Below the pieces are notes generated by a model. It was given only the letters and a program-made list of their open reading frames with translations, was not told where the DNA came from and did not search any database. From Gammaproteobacteria bacterium (GTDB taxonomy: Bacteria; Pseudomonadota; Gammaproteobacteria; PS1; Pseudothioglobaceae): 5,915 nucleotides of DNA. The position numbers and the translations under genes were made by a program. The stretch is taken from contig JAPYOZ010000050.1 in assembly GCA_029941485.1 (NCBI GenBank), positions 1-5,915 on the forward strand. Reading direction: 5' to 3'. Of this stretch, positions 1-5,801 are shown piece by piece (position 1 is the stretch's first letter; every line of letters begins with the position of its first letter).

Positions 1-121
1 AGATTTCACCTTTTGAAGGTTTTTCAGTGGCTGAATCAGGAATGATAAGACCGCTGTCGGTGGTTTTTTCTTCTTCTGTTCTACGGACAATCACACGATC
101 GTGAAGGGGGCGAATATTCAT
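1..121 (-). CDS. groES: GroES co-chaperonin, 5' part (runs off the window)
   Basis: Co-chaperonin that caps the GroEL ring in the cytoplasm during ATP-driven protein folding. Only the first 40 residues are present; the gene continues beyond base 1. The start MNIRPLHDRVIVRR is nearly identical to E. coli GroES (MNIRPLHDRVIVKR). Residues 16-36 form the expected mobile loop, with a hydrophobic tripeptide LII at 25-27 where E. coli has IVL, the part that docks on GroEL. The start is fixed by this match and by an AGGAG ribosome site five bases before the ATG. It lies 88 bases downstream of rpoH on the same strand; groEL is expected next but lies outside the window. No clear sigma-32 promoter is visible in the spacer. 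Confidence 0.95.
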   Translation of the reverse strand, partial: MNIRPLHDRVIVRRTEEEKTTDSGLIIPDSATEKPSKGEI

Positions 122-209
122 TTTTTCTCCTATAAATAAACAAAAAATTACCTTTAAAAGATAATAAATTAAAGCGTTTTTGAACTTTTGTTAGTGTTTT
201 AAGCTAACT
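122..209 (-). other. rpoH-groES spacer
   Basis: AT-rich 88-base spacer between the rpoH stop and the groES start. It holds a weak inverted repeat GTTAG/CTAAC (arms five bases, loop nine) at about 190-208 that is not followed by a T-run in the direction of transcription, so it is unlikely to be an intrinsic terminator. A sigma-32 promoter (CTTGAAA, 13-17 bases, CCCCATNT) was looked for and no -10 element was found. Only poor sigma-70-like hexamers occur. groES may therefore be read from rpoH, or from a promoter too diverged to recognise by eye. Confidence 0.5.
127..131 (-). promoter_or_regulatory. Ribosome binding site of groES
   Basis: AGGAG read on the minus strand, five A residues before the groES ATG. 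It is one of the two strongest ribosome sites in the window, with that of lpxA, and fits a highly translated chaperonin. Confidence 0.8.
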
Positions 210-1058
210 TTAAAGATCTTGATCTTTCAAGCTTTCTTTAAGTTTTTGCATCGCTTTGTTTTCAAGTTGACGAACCCTTTCTGCAGAAACGCCATACTTG
301 TCTGCTAGAGTATGTAGGGTCACTTTTTCTTCTTTCAAGTATCTAGACTGTAAAATATCTAAACTTCTTGCGTCTAGAGATGAAAGCGCTTGATAAAGCT
401 GTTGTTGTTGGTTTTGTTTACTATCGTCTCTGAGTAATAATTGTTCAGGGGTTTGGACGTTATTATCGGTTAAAAATTGCTCTGGCGCGTGGTGAGAGTC
501 TTCATTGTCATTAGAAATTTCAAAAGCTACGTCGTTAAACTGTAGGCGTGATTCCATTTCTAATACATCTTTACGGCGCACTCCTAAATCATTGGCAATT
601 TGATCCGCTTGTTCTTCATTAAGAGAATTATAAATATGAGATTTAGCTTGTTTTAATTTGAAAAATAATTTACGTTGCGCTTTTGTTGTGGCGATTTTAA
701 CAATTTTCCAATTTTTAAAGATAAATTCATGAATCTCAGCACGAATCCAATAAACGGCGAAGGACGATAGACGTACTTTTTTATAAGGATTAAAGCGTTT
801 AACTGCTTTCATTAAGCCAATTGTTCCTTCTTGTATTAGGTCGGCTTGTTCAAGGCCATAGCCTTTATAACCATGAGCGATAAAAGCAACAAAGCGCATG
901 TGAGATAGAACTAATTTTCTTGCAGCAGAAAGATCGTGGTCTTCGTACAGTTGAATTGCCAATTCATGTTCTTCTTCTGCAGTGAGAATGGGAGGGTATT
1001 TTTGAACCCCTAAAGAGTTAGAGGCTGTACTAATTGGTAGGGCGAATTCTTGGCTCAT
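210..1058 (-). CDS. rpoH: RNA polymerase heat-shock sigma factor RpoH (sigma-32)
   Basis: Alternative sigma factor that directs RNA polymerase to heat-shock promoters. It has 282 residues, against 284 in E. coli. Region 2 covers about residues 48-118, with LSHMRFV, the core-binding QADLIQEGTIGLMKAV segment (71-86) and the -10-recognising AVYWIRAEIHEFIFKNW segment. The RpoH-specific box QRKLFFKLK is at 128-136 and separates it from RpoD and RpoS. The region 4.2 helix-turn-helix lies at about 246-275 (LADKYGVSAERVRQLE), for the -35 element. A Gln run (QNQQQQ, 215-220) lies in the linker before region 4. The start aligns with known family N-termini, yet no Shine-Dalgarno sequence precedes it. 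Upstream is gmk, not the usual ftsYEX genes; downstream is groES, a typical RpoH target. A dedicated promoter precedes it. Confidence 0.97.
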   Translation of the reverse strand: MSQEFALPISTASNSLGVQKYPPILTAEEEHELAIQLYEDHDLSAARKLVLSHMRFVAFIAHGYKGYGLEQADLIQEGTIGLMKAVKRFNPYKKVRLSSFAVYWIRAEIHEFIFKNWKIVKIATTKAQRKLFFKLKQAKSHIYNSLNEEQADQIANDLGVRRKDVLEMESRLQFNDVAFEISNDNEDSHHAPEQFLTDNNVQTPEQLLLRDDSKQNQQQQLYQALSSLDARSLDILQSRYLKEEKVTLHTLADKYGVSAERVRQLENKAMQKLKESLKDQDL

Positions 1059-1068
1059 AGTGTCAATA

Positions 1069-1087
1069 ACTAATTATTAATATTAGT
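1069..1087 (-). promoter_or_regulatory. Inverted repeat in the rpoH leader
   Basis: Arms ACTAAT and ATTAGT of six bases flank a seven-base loop, placed at the very 5' end of the predicted rpoH message and ending 10 bases before the start codon. The helix would be weak (five A-U and one G-C pair). A second ATTAGT occurs in codons 9-10 of rpoH (1029-1034) and could pair with the same ACTAAT arm instead. A role in temperature-dependent translation is conceivable, since E. coli rpoH is controlled by mRNA structure, but this is inference. Confidence 0.35.
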
Positions 1088-1097
1088 AGGAGGTGAT

Positions 1098-1125
1098 ATT
1101 ATACGCAAATTATTAATTATATCAA
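1098..1125 (-). promoter_or_regulatory. Sigma-70 promoter of rpoH
   Basis: On the minus strand, -35 TTGATA (1120-1125) and -10 TATAAT (1098-1103) are separated by 16 bases. That is a perfect -10 and a five-of-six -35. The -35 is made of the last two sense codons of gmk (Leu-Ile, TTG ATA), so promoter and coding end are shared. Transcription would start near 1091, giving a leader of about 30 bases before rpoH. This is a sequence prediction only. Confidence 0.7.
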
Positions 1126-1722
1126 TTGTTTAAGTAATTTTTGCTGTTGCTGTGTTTGTTGTTTTAAACCTAGGCGTTGAGATTTAACAATGCTAAATAA
1201 ATCACTGAGTGCGGTATCAAAATCATCATTAATCACTAAATAGTCAAATTCATCAAAATGTTGTATTTCATTAACAGCATCCTGCATTCTACGATTAATA
1301 ATACTTTGCTCATCTTGACCTCGATTGGTTAAACGCTCTTTTAGTGCTGATATTGAAGGGGGTAGGATGAAAATACTAATTGCATCAATGAAACTATTTT
1401 TGACTTGTCTTGCACCTTGCCAATCAATTTCTAAGACAACATCTTGATTTTGATCCAACAGATCTTGCACGGTTTGTTTGGCACTACCATAGTAATTATC
1501 AAACACTTTGGCTGATTCAATAAATCCATTGGAGTTTTTGATTGTATCAAATTCATCTTTAGCAACAAAAAAGTAGTTTTTACCGTCTTCTTCGCCAGGA
1601 CGAGCTTTTCTGGTTGTGTGCGAGATGGATACGCACAAACGATCAATTTTTTTAATGAGTGCTTTAACTAAAGAGGTCTTACCACAGCCAGAAGGAGCGG
1701 CAATAATGAATAAATTTCCCAT
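1117..1722 (-). CDS. gmk: Guanylate kinase
   Basis: Cytoplasmic enzyme that phosphorylates GMP (and dGMP) with ATP to give GDP, needed for GTP supply. It has 201 residues, a usual family length (E. coli 207). The P-loop APSGCGKTS is at 9-17; most relatives have GAGKSS, so Cys13 and Thr16 are mild variants. The GMP-binding segment SISHTTRKARPGEEDGKNYFF starts near residue 33. FIESAKVFDNYYGS, the EIDWQGARQVK strand and the FILPPS segment with the Arg-rich lid (LKERLTNRGQDEQSIINRR) follow in family order. The C-terminus is Gln-rich (QQTQQQQ). Its ATG overlaps the yggX stop by one base (TAATG), with no good ribosome site of its own, so translation is probably coupled. Usual neighbours such as rpoZ are absent. 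Confidence 0.97.
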   Translation of the reverse strand: MGNLFIIAAPSGCGKTSLVKALIKKIDRLCVSISHTTRKARPGEEDGKNYFFVAKDEFDTIKNSNGFIESAKVFDNYYGSAKQTVQDLLDQNQDVVLEIDWQGARQVKNSFIDAISIFILPPSISALKERLTNRGQDEQSIINRRMQDAVNEIQHFDEFDYLVINDDFDTALSDLFSIVKSQRLGLKQQTQQQQKLLKQLI

Positions 1723-1988
1723 TAGTTAGGTGTGTGGCCTTGTATGTCATCGGCACCTTCTGCTGAGAAAAAGAATTTTTCCATTTGTTCTTTAAGGTAA
1801 CTTTGTGCTTTTGGATCCATCATACTAAGGTTGTTTTCATTAATCAACATGGTTTGATGGTCTAGCCATAACTGCCAACCTTGTTTAGAAACATTGGCTA
1901 AAATTCGCTTTCCTAAATCTCCTGGGTAGGGGGCACGATCTAGCGCTTCAAGTTCGTTATTTAATTTGACGCATTGCACGGTATTCAT
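1722..1988 (-). CDS. yggX: Fe(2+)-trafficking / oxidative damage protection protein YggX
   Basis: Small cytoplasmic protein of 88 residues (E. coli 91) linked in enterics to iron handling and to protection of Fe-S clusters from oxidative damage. Family marks are visible: the near-N-terminal Cys at residue 6 (E. coli Cys7), YPGDLGKRI at about 21-29, the W..W...QTMLINE block at about 38-51, LSMMDPKAQSYL, the M..FFF segment and the final G.TP (YTP in E. coli). The start is set by this alignment and by a four-base ATGA overlap with the murJ stop; AGGA lies about 13 bases upstream inside murJ. In many gammaproteobacteria yggX sits next to mutY; here it lies between murJ and gmk. The biochemical role of the family is less settled than its identity. 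Confidence 0.93.
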   Translation of the reverse strand: MNTVQCVKLNNELEALDRAPYPGDLGKRILANVSKQGWQLWLDHQTMLINENNLSMMDPKAQSYLKEQMEKFFFSAEGADDIQGHTPN

Positions 1989-3514
1989 AGTTGGTTCATC
2001 CTAATGCCCAATATTCGTAAACACACAAAGTAAATTGCAATTGAAGCTCCAATAATAGTACTAATGGAAGTTATTCTTTGCCAAGCATCACTTTCTAAGT
2101 AGAAACTAATATTGTTAGAAAAAGTTAAAATAAAGGCGACCATTATAAAGCTTGCTAACAACACTTTAAAAAATAATTTGATTAAATCAGTAGAAATACT
2201 AAAAATAGATTGCTTAGTTAAATAATAATAAAGTAAGGATGCGTTGATAACAGCAGCAATCGAAGTGGCTACGGCCAAGCCAACATGAGCAAAATAAAAG
2301 CTGAAAATAATATTTAAAAATACATTGGAAACCATAGCGATTACTCCTACTTTAACCGGTGTTTTTGTGTCTCCTCTGGATAAAAAAACAGGTGCTAAAA
2401 TTTTAACAATAATAAAAGCGATCAACCCAGACCCATAGGCCATTAAACTCATTGCAGACTGAGAAGCAGCAAAAGGGTCAAATTCTTCGTATTGAAACAA
2501 AGTAATGATTAACGGTTCAGCGAGTAGCACTAAGCCAGCACAAGCGGGCGCTCCTAATAATAGTCCAATTTTTAGAGCATAGTCAACAGTTCTAGTGAAT
2601 TTTTCATTATCCTTATTGGCAAAATGATTACTGAGTTTGGCTAGAGCAACTGTAGCTAAGGCAATGCCAATTAGCGCTAAAGGAAGCTCTAGTAATCGAT
2701 CAGAGTAATACAACCAAGACACGCTGCCACTTACTAAAACAGTGGCAATCATGGTGTCAATTAGTAAATTAATTTGTGATACTGAAACTCCAAAAAGAGC
2801 GGGCAGCATGCGTTTTTTTAATGTTTTTATCGATTTGTGGTCACCACGAGCTAACTTGGGCAGTTTTTTAATTTTAACTAAAAAAGGGATTTGAAATAAT
2901 AGCTGAGCGACACCACCAATAAGCACACCCCAAGCGAGAGCCATAATTGGAGTTTGAAGGTATTCGGATAGATAGATCGCACTTAAAATCATTGAAATAT
3001 TAAGTAGTACTGGGGTGAATGCAGGTACAGCGAATTTGTCGTAAGTATTAAGAATAGCACCTGAAAATGCAGTTAAAGAAATTAAAAGTAAATAAGGAAA
3101 AGTGATTCTTAACATGTCTGAAGCTAAGTTAAATTTAGTTTGATCTTCCTCAAAGTAAAAACCCCAAGCAAACATAAAAATAATTAAAGGTGCAATAATG
3201 ACAGTTATGAACGTGATAATTACTAACGTGGTTAAAAATTTAGTGCCAATGTGGTTAATAACATTTTGTACTTCTTGTTCTGAATTGTTGATTTTAGCAT
3301 CGGCAAGGATAGGGACAAATGCTTGAGAAAAAGCACCTTCAGCAAACAGTCTTCTGAGAAAGTTAGGAATTCTAAAAGCGACTAAGAAGGCATCGGTTAA
3401 GCCATTAGCACCAAAATAACGTGCAATAAAATAATCACGAACTAAGCCCAATATGCGCGATAAAAAAGTCATAGCAGTAACAATACTGCTAGACTTTAAA
3501 AAAGATTTATCCAT
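1985..3514 (-). CDS. murJ: Lipid II flippase MurJ (MviN)
   Basis: Inner-membrane protein of the MOP superfamily that moves lipid II to the periplasmic face for peptidoglycan synthesis. It has 509 residues, with hydrophobic segments throughout as expected for about 14 membrane helices. The signature N-terminus is clear: MTFLSRILGLVRDYFIARYFGA, then TDAF, then FRIPNFLRRLFAEGAFSQAFVPIL. Arg20, Arg26 and Arg54 line up with functionally essential Arg18, Arg24 and Arg52 of E. coli, and the Arg in YYSDRLLELP (near 272) with Arg270. The start matches the family, but no Shine-Dalgarno sequence is seen in the 18-base gap after lpxA. It takes the place where lpxB is usually found, and its stop overlaps yggX. 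Confidence 0.97.
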   Translation of the reverse strand: MDKSFLKSSSIVTAMTFLSRILGLVRDYFIARYFGANGLTDAFLVAFRIPNFLRRLFAEGAFSQAFVPILADAKINNSEQEVQNVINHIGTKFLTTLVIITFITVIIAPLIIFMFAWGFYFEEDQTKFNLASDMLRITFPYLLLISLTAFSGAILNTYDKFAVPAFTPVLLNISMILSAIYLSEYLQTPIMALAWGVLIGGVAQLLFQIPFLVKIKKLPKLARGDHKSIKTLKKRMLPALFGVSVSQINLLIDTMIATVLVSGSVSWLYYSDRLLELPLALIGIALATVALAKLSNHFANKDNEKFTRTVDYALKIGLLLGAPACAGLVLLAEPLIITLFQYEEFDPFAASQSAMSLMAYGSGLIAFIIVKILAPVFLSRGDTKTPVKVGVIAMVSNVFLNIIFSFYFAHVGLAVATSIAAVINASLLYYYLTKQSIFSISTDLIKLFFKVLLASFIMVAFILTFSNNISFYLESDAWQRITSISTIIGASIAIYFVCLRILGIRMNQL

Positions 3515-3532
3515 GAATTTAAAAAGAAACTG

Positions 3533-4330
3533 TTATTCGTCTGCAGGGCCTCGCATGATGCCAACTTTAGAACTACGAATGCATTTAACAAATTGCATCA
3601 CTTCAGGGCTATCAGATTCAGAGGCTTCTAAGTCTTCTAATGCGTGGTCAAGTAGTCGACCTTGAGACTCACGATACACTACTTTAAAAGCACGTTTAAT
3701 GGAAGCAATAGCATTAGCTGAGAAGCCACGACGTCGCATACCTTCAGCGTTAATGCTTCTGACGCGAGTTTGTGCGCCTGAAGCAATCATGTAAGCAGGA
3801 ATGTCTTTATTGACTTGGCAGCCCATGCCAATGTAAGTATGCATGCCGATCATGCAGAATTGTTTTACTAATGTAAATCCACCTAGAATTGCCCAGTCAT
3901 GAACTCTGACGTGTCCTGCTAATGAAGCGTTATTAGACATGATAATATGATTACCTATTGCACAATCATGAGCAATGTGTACGTACGCCATTAGCATGTT
4001 GTTAGAGCCTACTCGAGTAATTGATTTTTCTTTTTCTGTACCACGATTAATGGTGCAAAATTCACGAATAAGATTGTCGTCGCCAATTACTAAGTTGGAT
4101 TCTTGACCCTCTTCATAGGTAATGTCTTGTGGATCACCACCAATTGCAGCAAAAGAGTAAATGTGGTTATTTTTTCCAATTTTAGTTGGGCCTTGTATTA
4201 CAGCATGAGATTCGATAATACTACCAGCGCCAATTTCTACATTAGCACCAATAACCGCATAAGCACATATTTCTGCACTTTTATGAATTTTAGCACTGGA
4301 ATCAACGAGTGCATTAGGGTCTATCGCCAT
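3533..4330 (-). CDS. lpxA: UDP-N-acetylglucosamine O-acyltransferase LpxA
   Basis: First enzyme of lipid A synthesis; it transfers a 3-hydroxyacyl chain from acyl carrier protein to the 3-OH of UDP-GlcNAc in the cytoplasm. It has 265 residues (E. coli 262). The left-handed beta helix of hexapeptide repeats fills residues 1 to about 190, followed by the helical C-terminal domain starting at GMRRRGFSANAI. Catalytic His121 lies in VHIAHDC (E. coli His125), with His118 and His140 also conserved. Three positions differ from E. coli: Asn95 for His99, Lys156 for His160, and Met169 for Gly173. Met at that last site is what Pseudomonas aeruginosa has, where it favours 10-carbon chains. A strong GAGGAG ribosome site fixes the start. 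It follows fabZ by 29 bases. Confidence 0.97.
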   Translation of the reverse strand: MAIDPNALVDSSAKIHKSAEICAYAVIGANVEIGAGSIIESHAVIQGPTKIGKNNHIYSFAAIGGDPQDITYEEGQESNLVIGDDNLIREFCTINRGTEKEKSITRVGSNNMLMAYVHIAHDCAIGNHIIMSNNASLAGHVRVHDWAILGGFTLVKQFCMIGMHTYIGMGCQVNKDIPAYMIASGAQTRVRSINAEGMRRRGFSANAIASIKRAFKVVYRESQGRLLDHALEDLEASESDSPEVMQFVKCIRSSKVGIMRGPADE

Positions 4331-4336
4331 GTTATT

Positions 4337-4342
4337 CTCCTC
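4337..4342 (-). promoter_or_regulatory. Ribosome binding site of lpxA
   Basis: GAGGAG on the minus strand, six bases before the ATG. It sits within a small inverted repeat, ATTCT-TGAGG-AGAAT (five-base arms, five-base loop), which could partly hide the site; the helix is weak and may have no effect. Confidence 0.75.
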
Positions 4343-4359
4343 AAGAATTTTTTAGCTAA

Positions 4360-4800
4360 TTAAGCTGCTTTTTGTGTACACATTAACTCAGCTGTAGTGA
4401 CAGTTTTCCCATCTACTGAAGCCTTGCATTTAAATTTCCAAATACCGCGTTTAACGGTCATTACTTCAACTTCTAAACGTATTTGATCACCTGGCTCTAC
4501 CATGCGTTTAAAGCGTACTTTATCAATACCAACTAGCATGTAAATTTGACCCTCAATTGGCTTACCAACCTCGGATTTGAACGCTAAGATTCCCGTTGCT
4601 TGAGCCAGTGCCTCAACAATTAACACGCCTGGCATGATGGGTTGTTCTGGAAAATGTCCAGTAAATTGGGGCTCATTGAAGGTTACATTTTTAATTGCTA
4701 CTAATGATTTACCAATTTCTAGTTCTAATACTCTATCTACTAACAAAAAAGGGTAGCGATGAGGTAGAAAGTTTTTTACATCGTTAATGTTCATTTCCAT
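4360..4800 (-). CDS. fabZ: 3-hydroxyacyl-[acyl-carrier-protein] dehydratase FabZ
   Basis: Dehydrates 3-hydroxyacyl-ACP to trans-2-enoyl-ACP in fatty acid elongation, using the same hydroxyacyl-ACP pool that LpxA and LpxD draw on. It has 146 residues with a single hot-dog fold. LPHRYPFLLVDRV lies at 12-24. Catalytic His49 is in GHFPEQPIMPGV and Glu63 in VEALAQATG, matching the His49/Glu63 pair of P. aeruginosa FabZ. FKRMVEPGDQI and the MCTQKAA tail complete the family pattern. An AAGGGA ribosome site at 4808-4813 lies seven bases before the ATG and supports the first Met; a second ATG two codons later is also near. Only two bases separate it from the lpxD stop, and its ribosome site is inside the final lpxD codons, so the two are coupled. 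Confidence 0.97.
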   Translation of the reverse strand: MEMNINDVKNFLPHRYPFLLVDRVLELEIGKSLVAIKNVTFNEPQFTGHFPEQPIMPGVLIVEALAQATGILAFKSEVGKPIEGQIYMLVGIDKVRFKRMVEPGDQIRLEVEVMTVKRGIWKFKCKASVDGKTVTTAELMCTQKAA

Positions 4801-4802
4801 GG

Positions 4803-5801
4803 TTAATTCCCTTTTAAATTTTTTAATTTAATATTTAGATATTCGACGATTTTATCAAGTTTTACTAGCCATAAACCAACATTCTGCCATTGTTTATGAT
4901 TCATTAGTGGCATGATTCCAGTGTAGGTGCCTGGGTTTTTAATGTTTTTATCAATGGTGCTTTTTGCATTGACAATAACATCATCACAAATATTAAGGTG
5001 CCCAACTATACCTACCATGCCACCAATCATACAACGCTTTCCTAGTGTTGTGCTACCAGCAATGCCGGTATTAGCCGCAATGGCAGTGTCCTTACCAACA
5101 ATAACATTGTGCGCTATGTGTACTAAATTATCAATACGCACACCATTGTGGATCTCAGTATCTTCTAGAGTGCCTCTGTCAATTGTAGTATTTGCACCAA
5201 TGGTGACATTGTCGCCGATCACAACATTACCTAAATGCGCTATTGTGTGCCAGTGACCTTGGTCGTCTCGCGCATTGCCAAAACCTTCAGATCCAATCAC
5301 TGCACCTGATGAAATAACTGCATTTTTGCCTATTGAACAGCCTTGTAATATCGTAACATTTGGATACAAATAAGCGTTATCTCCGATAGTAACATTGTCT
5401 TCAATAATGGCATTAGGGCTAATAACAGAATCATTGCCGATGGTTACATTTTCACCAATAACACAAGTAGTGTTTATTTTGGCGTTGTTAATTTTTGCAC
5501 TTGAGTGAATACCCGCTTGATGAGTAATTTGTTTTTTAAAATAATGTGAAATTTTTGCGAAGGCCAAATACACATCGTTAACAACTAGGGCATTGGTAGG
5601 GCAATCAGCCAATAAAGATTCATTAAGAATGACAACGCCGGCTTGTGAACTGATTAAATCTTTTTTATATTTATCATTAACAATGTAACTTAGTTGATTA
5701 GAATTGGAGTGTTGTAGTGATGCAATGCCATTGATTTTAATGCTTGGGTCGCCAACAAGTTTGGCATCGATAAACTCAGTAATTTCTCCTAATGTGTGCA
5801 T
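4803..5801 (-). CDS. lpxD: UDP-3-O-acylglucosamine N-acyltransferase LpxD
   Basis: Third step of lipid A synthesis in the cytoplasm: it adds a 3-hydroxyacyl chain from ACP to the 2-amino group of UDP-3-O-acylglucosamine. It has 332 residues (E. coli 341). An N-terminal uridine-binding domain (1 to about 95) precedes a long run of hexapeptide repeats (IGENVTIGNDSVI and similar) forming the left-handed beta helix to about 285, then a C-terminal helix rich in Leu and Lys. GSEGFG at 170-175 is the family GSDGFG motif with Asp replaced by Glu. The catalytic His is His231 in VHIAHNV (E. coli His239); VGH at 267-268 carries the second conserved His. The ATG overlaps the skp stop by one base (TAATG), and no strong ribosome site precedes it, so coupling is likely. 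Confidence 0.97.
   Translation of the reverse strand: MHTLGEITEFIDAKLVGDPSIKINGIASLQHSNSNQLSYIVNDKYKKDLISSQAGVVILNESLLADCPTNALVVNDVYLAFAKISHYFKKQITHQAGIHSSAKINNAKINTTCVIGENVTIGNDSVISPNAIIEDNVTIGDNAYLYPNVTILQGCSIGKNAVISSGAVIGSEGFGNARDDQGHWHTIAHLGNVVIGDNVTIGANTTIDRGTLEDTEIHNGVRIDNLVHIAHNVIVGKDTAIAANTGIAGSTTLGKRCMIGGMVGIVGHLNICDDVIVNAKSTIDKNIKNPGTYTGIMPLMNHKQWQNVGLWLVKLDKIVEYLNIKLKNLKGN

Noticed and set aside
190..208. Intrinsic terminator after rpoH (GTTAG/CTAAC)
   Set aside because: The stem is only five mostly A-T pairs, the loop is nine bases, and no T-run follows on the minus strand.
201..231. Sigma-32 promoter for groES starting from an exact CTTGAAA at 225-231 (minus strand)
   Set aside because: The CTTGAAA lies in the last rpoH codons and no CCCCAT-like -10 occurs 13 to 17 bases downstream.
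1088..1133. Small plus-strand gene behind the perfect AGGAGGTGAT ribosome site
   Set aside because: No ATG, GTG or TTG start lies at a usable distance; only an ATT-started frame of 11 codons follows.
1431..1646. Second minus-strand frame inside gmk
   Set aside because: Out of frame with conserved gmk motifs; no independent support.
3453..3665. Plus-strand open frame across the murJ/lpxA junction
   Set aside because: Antisense to two certain genes with low-complexity sequence and no family resemblance.
4103..4363. Plus-strand open frame opposite the 5' part of lpxA
   Set aside because: Antisense to a well-supported gene, with no ribosome site and no recognisable domain.
4927..5256. Plus-strand open frame opposite lpxD
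   Set aside because: It is antisense to the hexapeptide repeats of lpxD, has a repetitive composition mirroring them, and resembles no known family.
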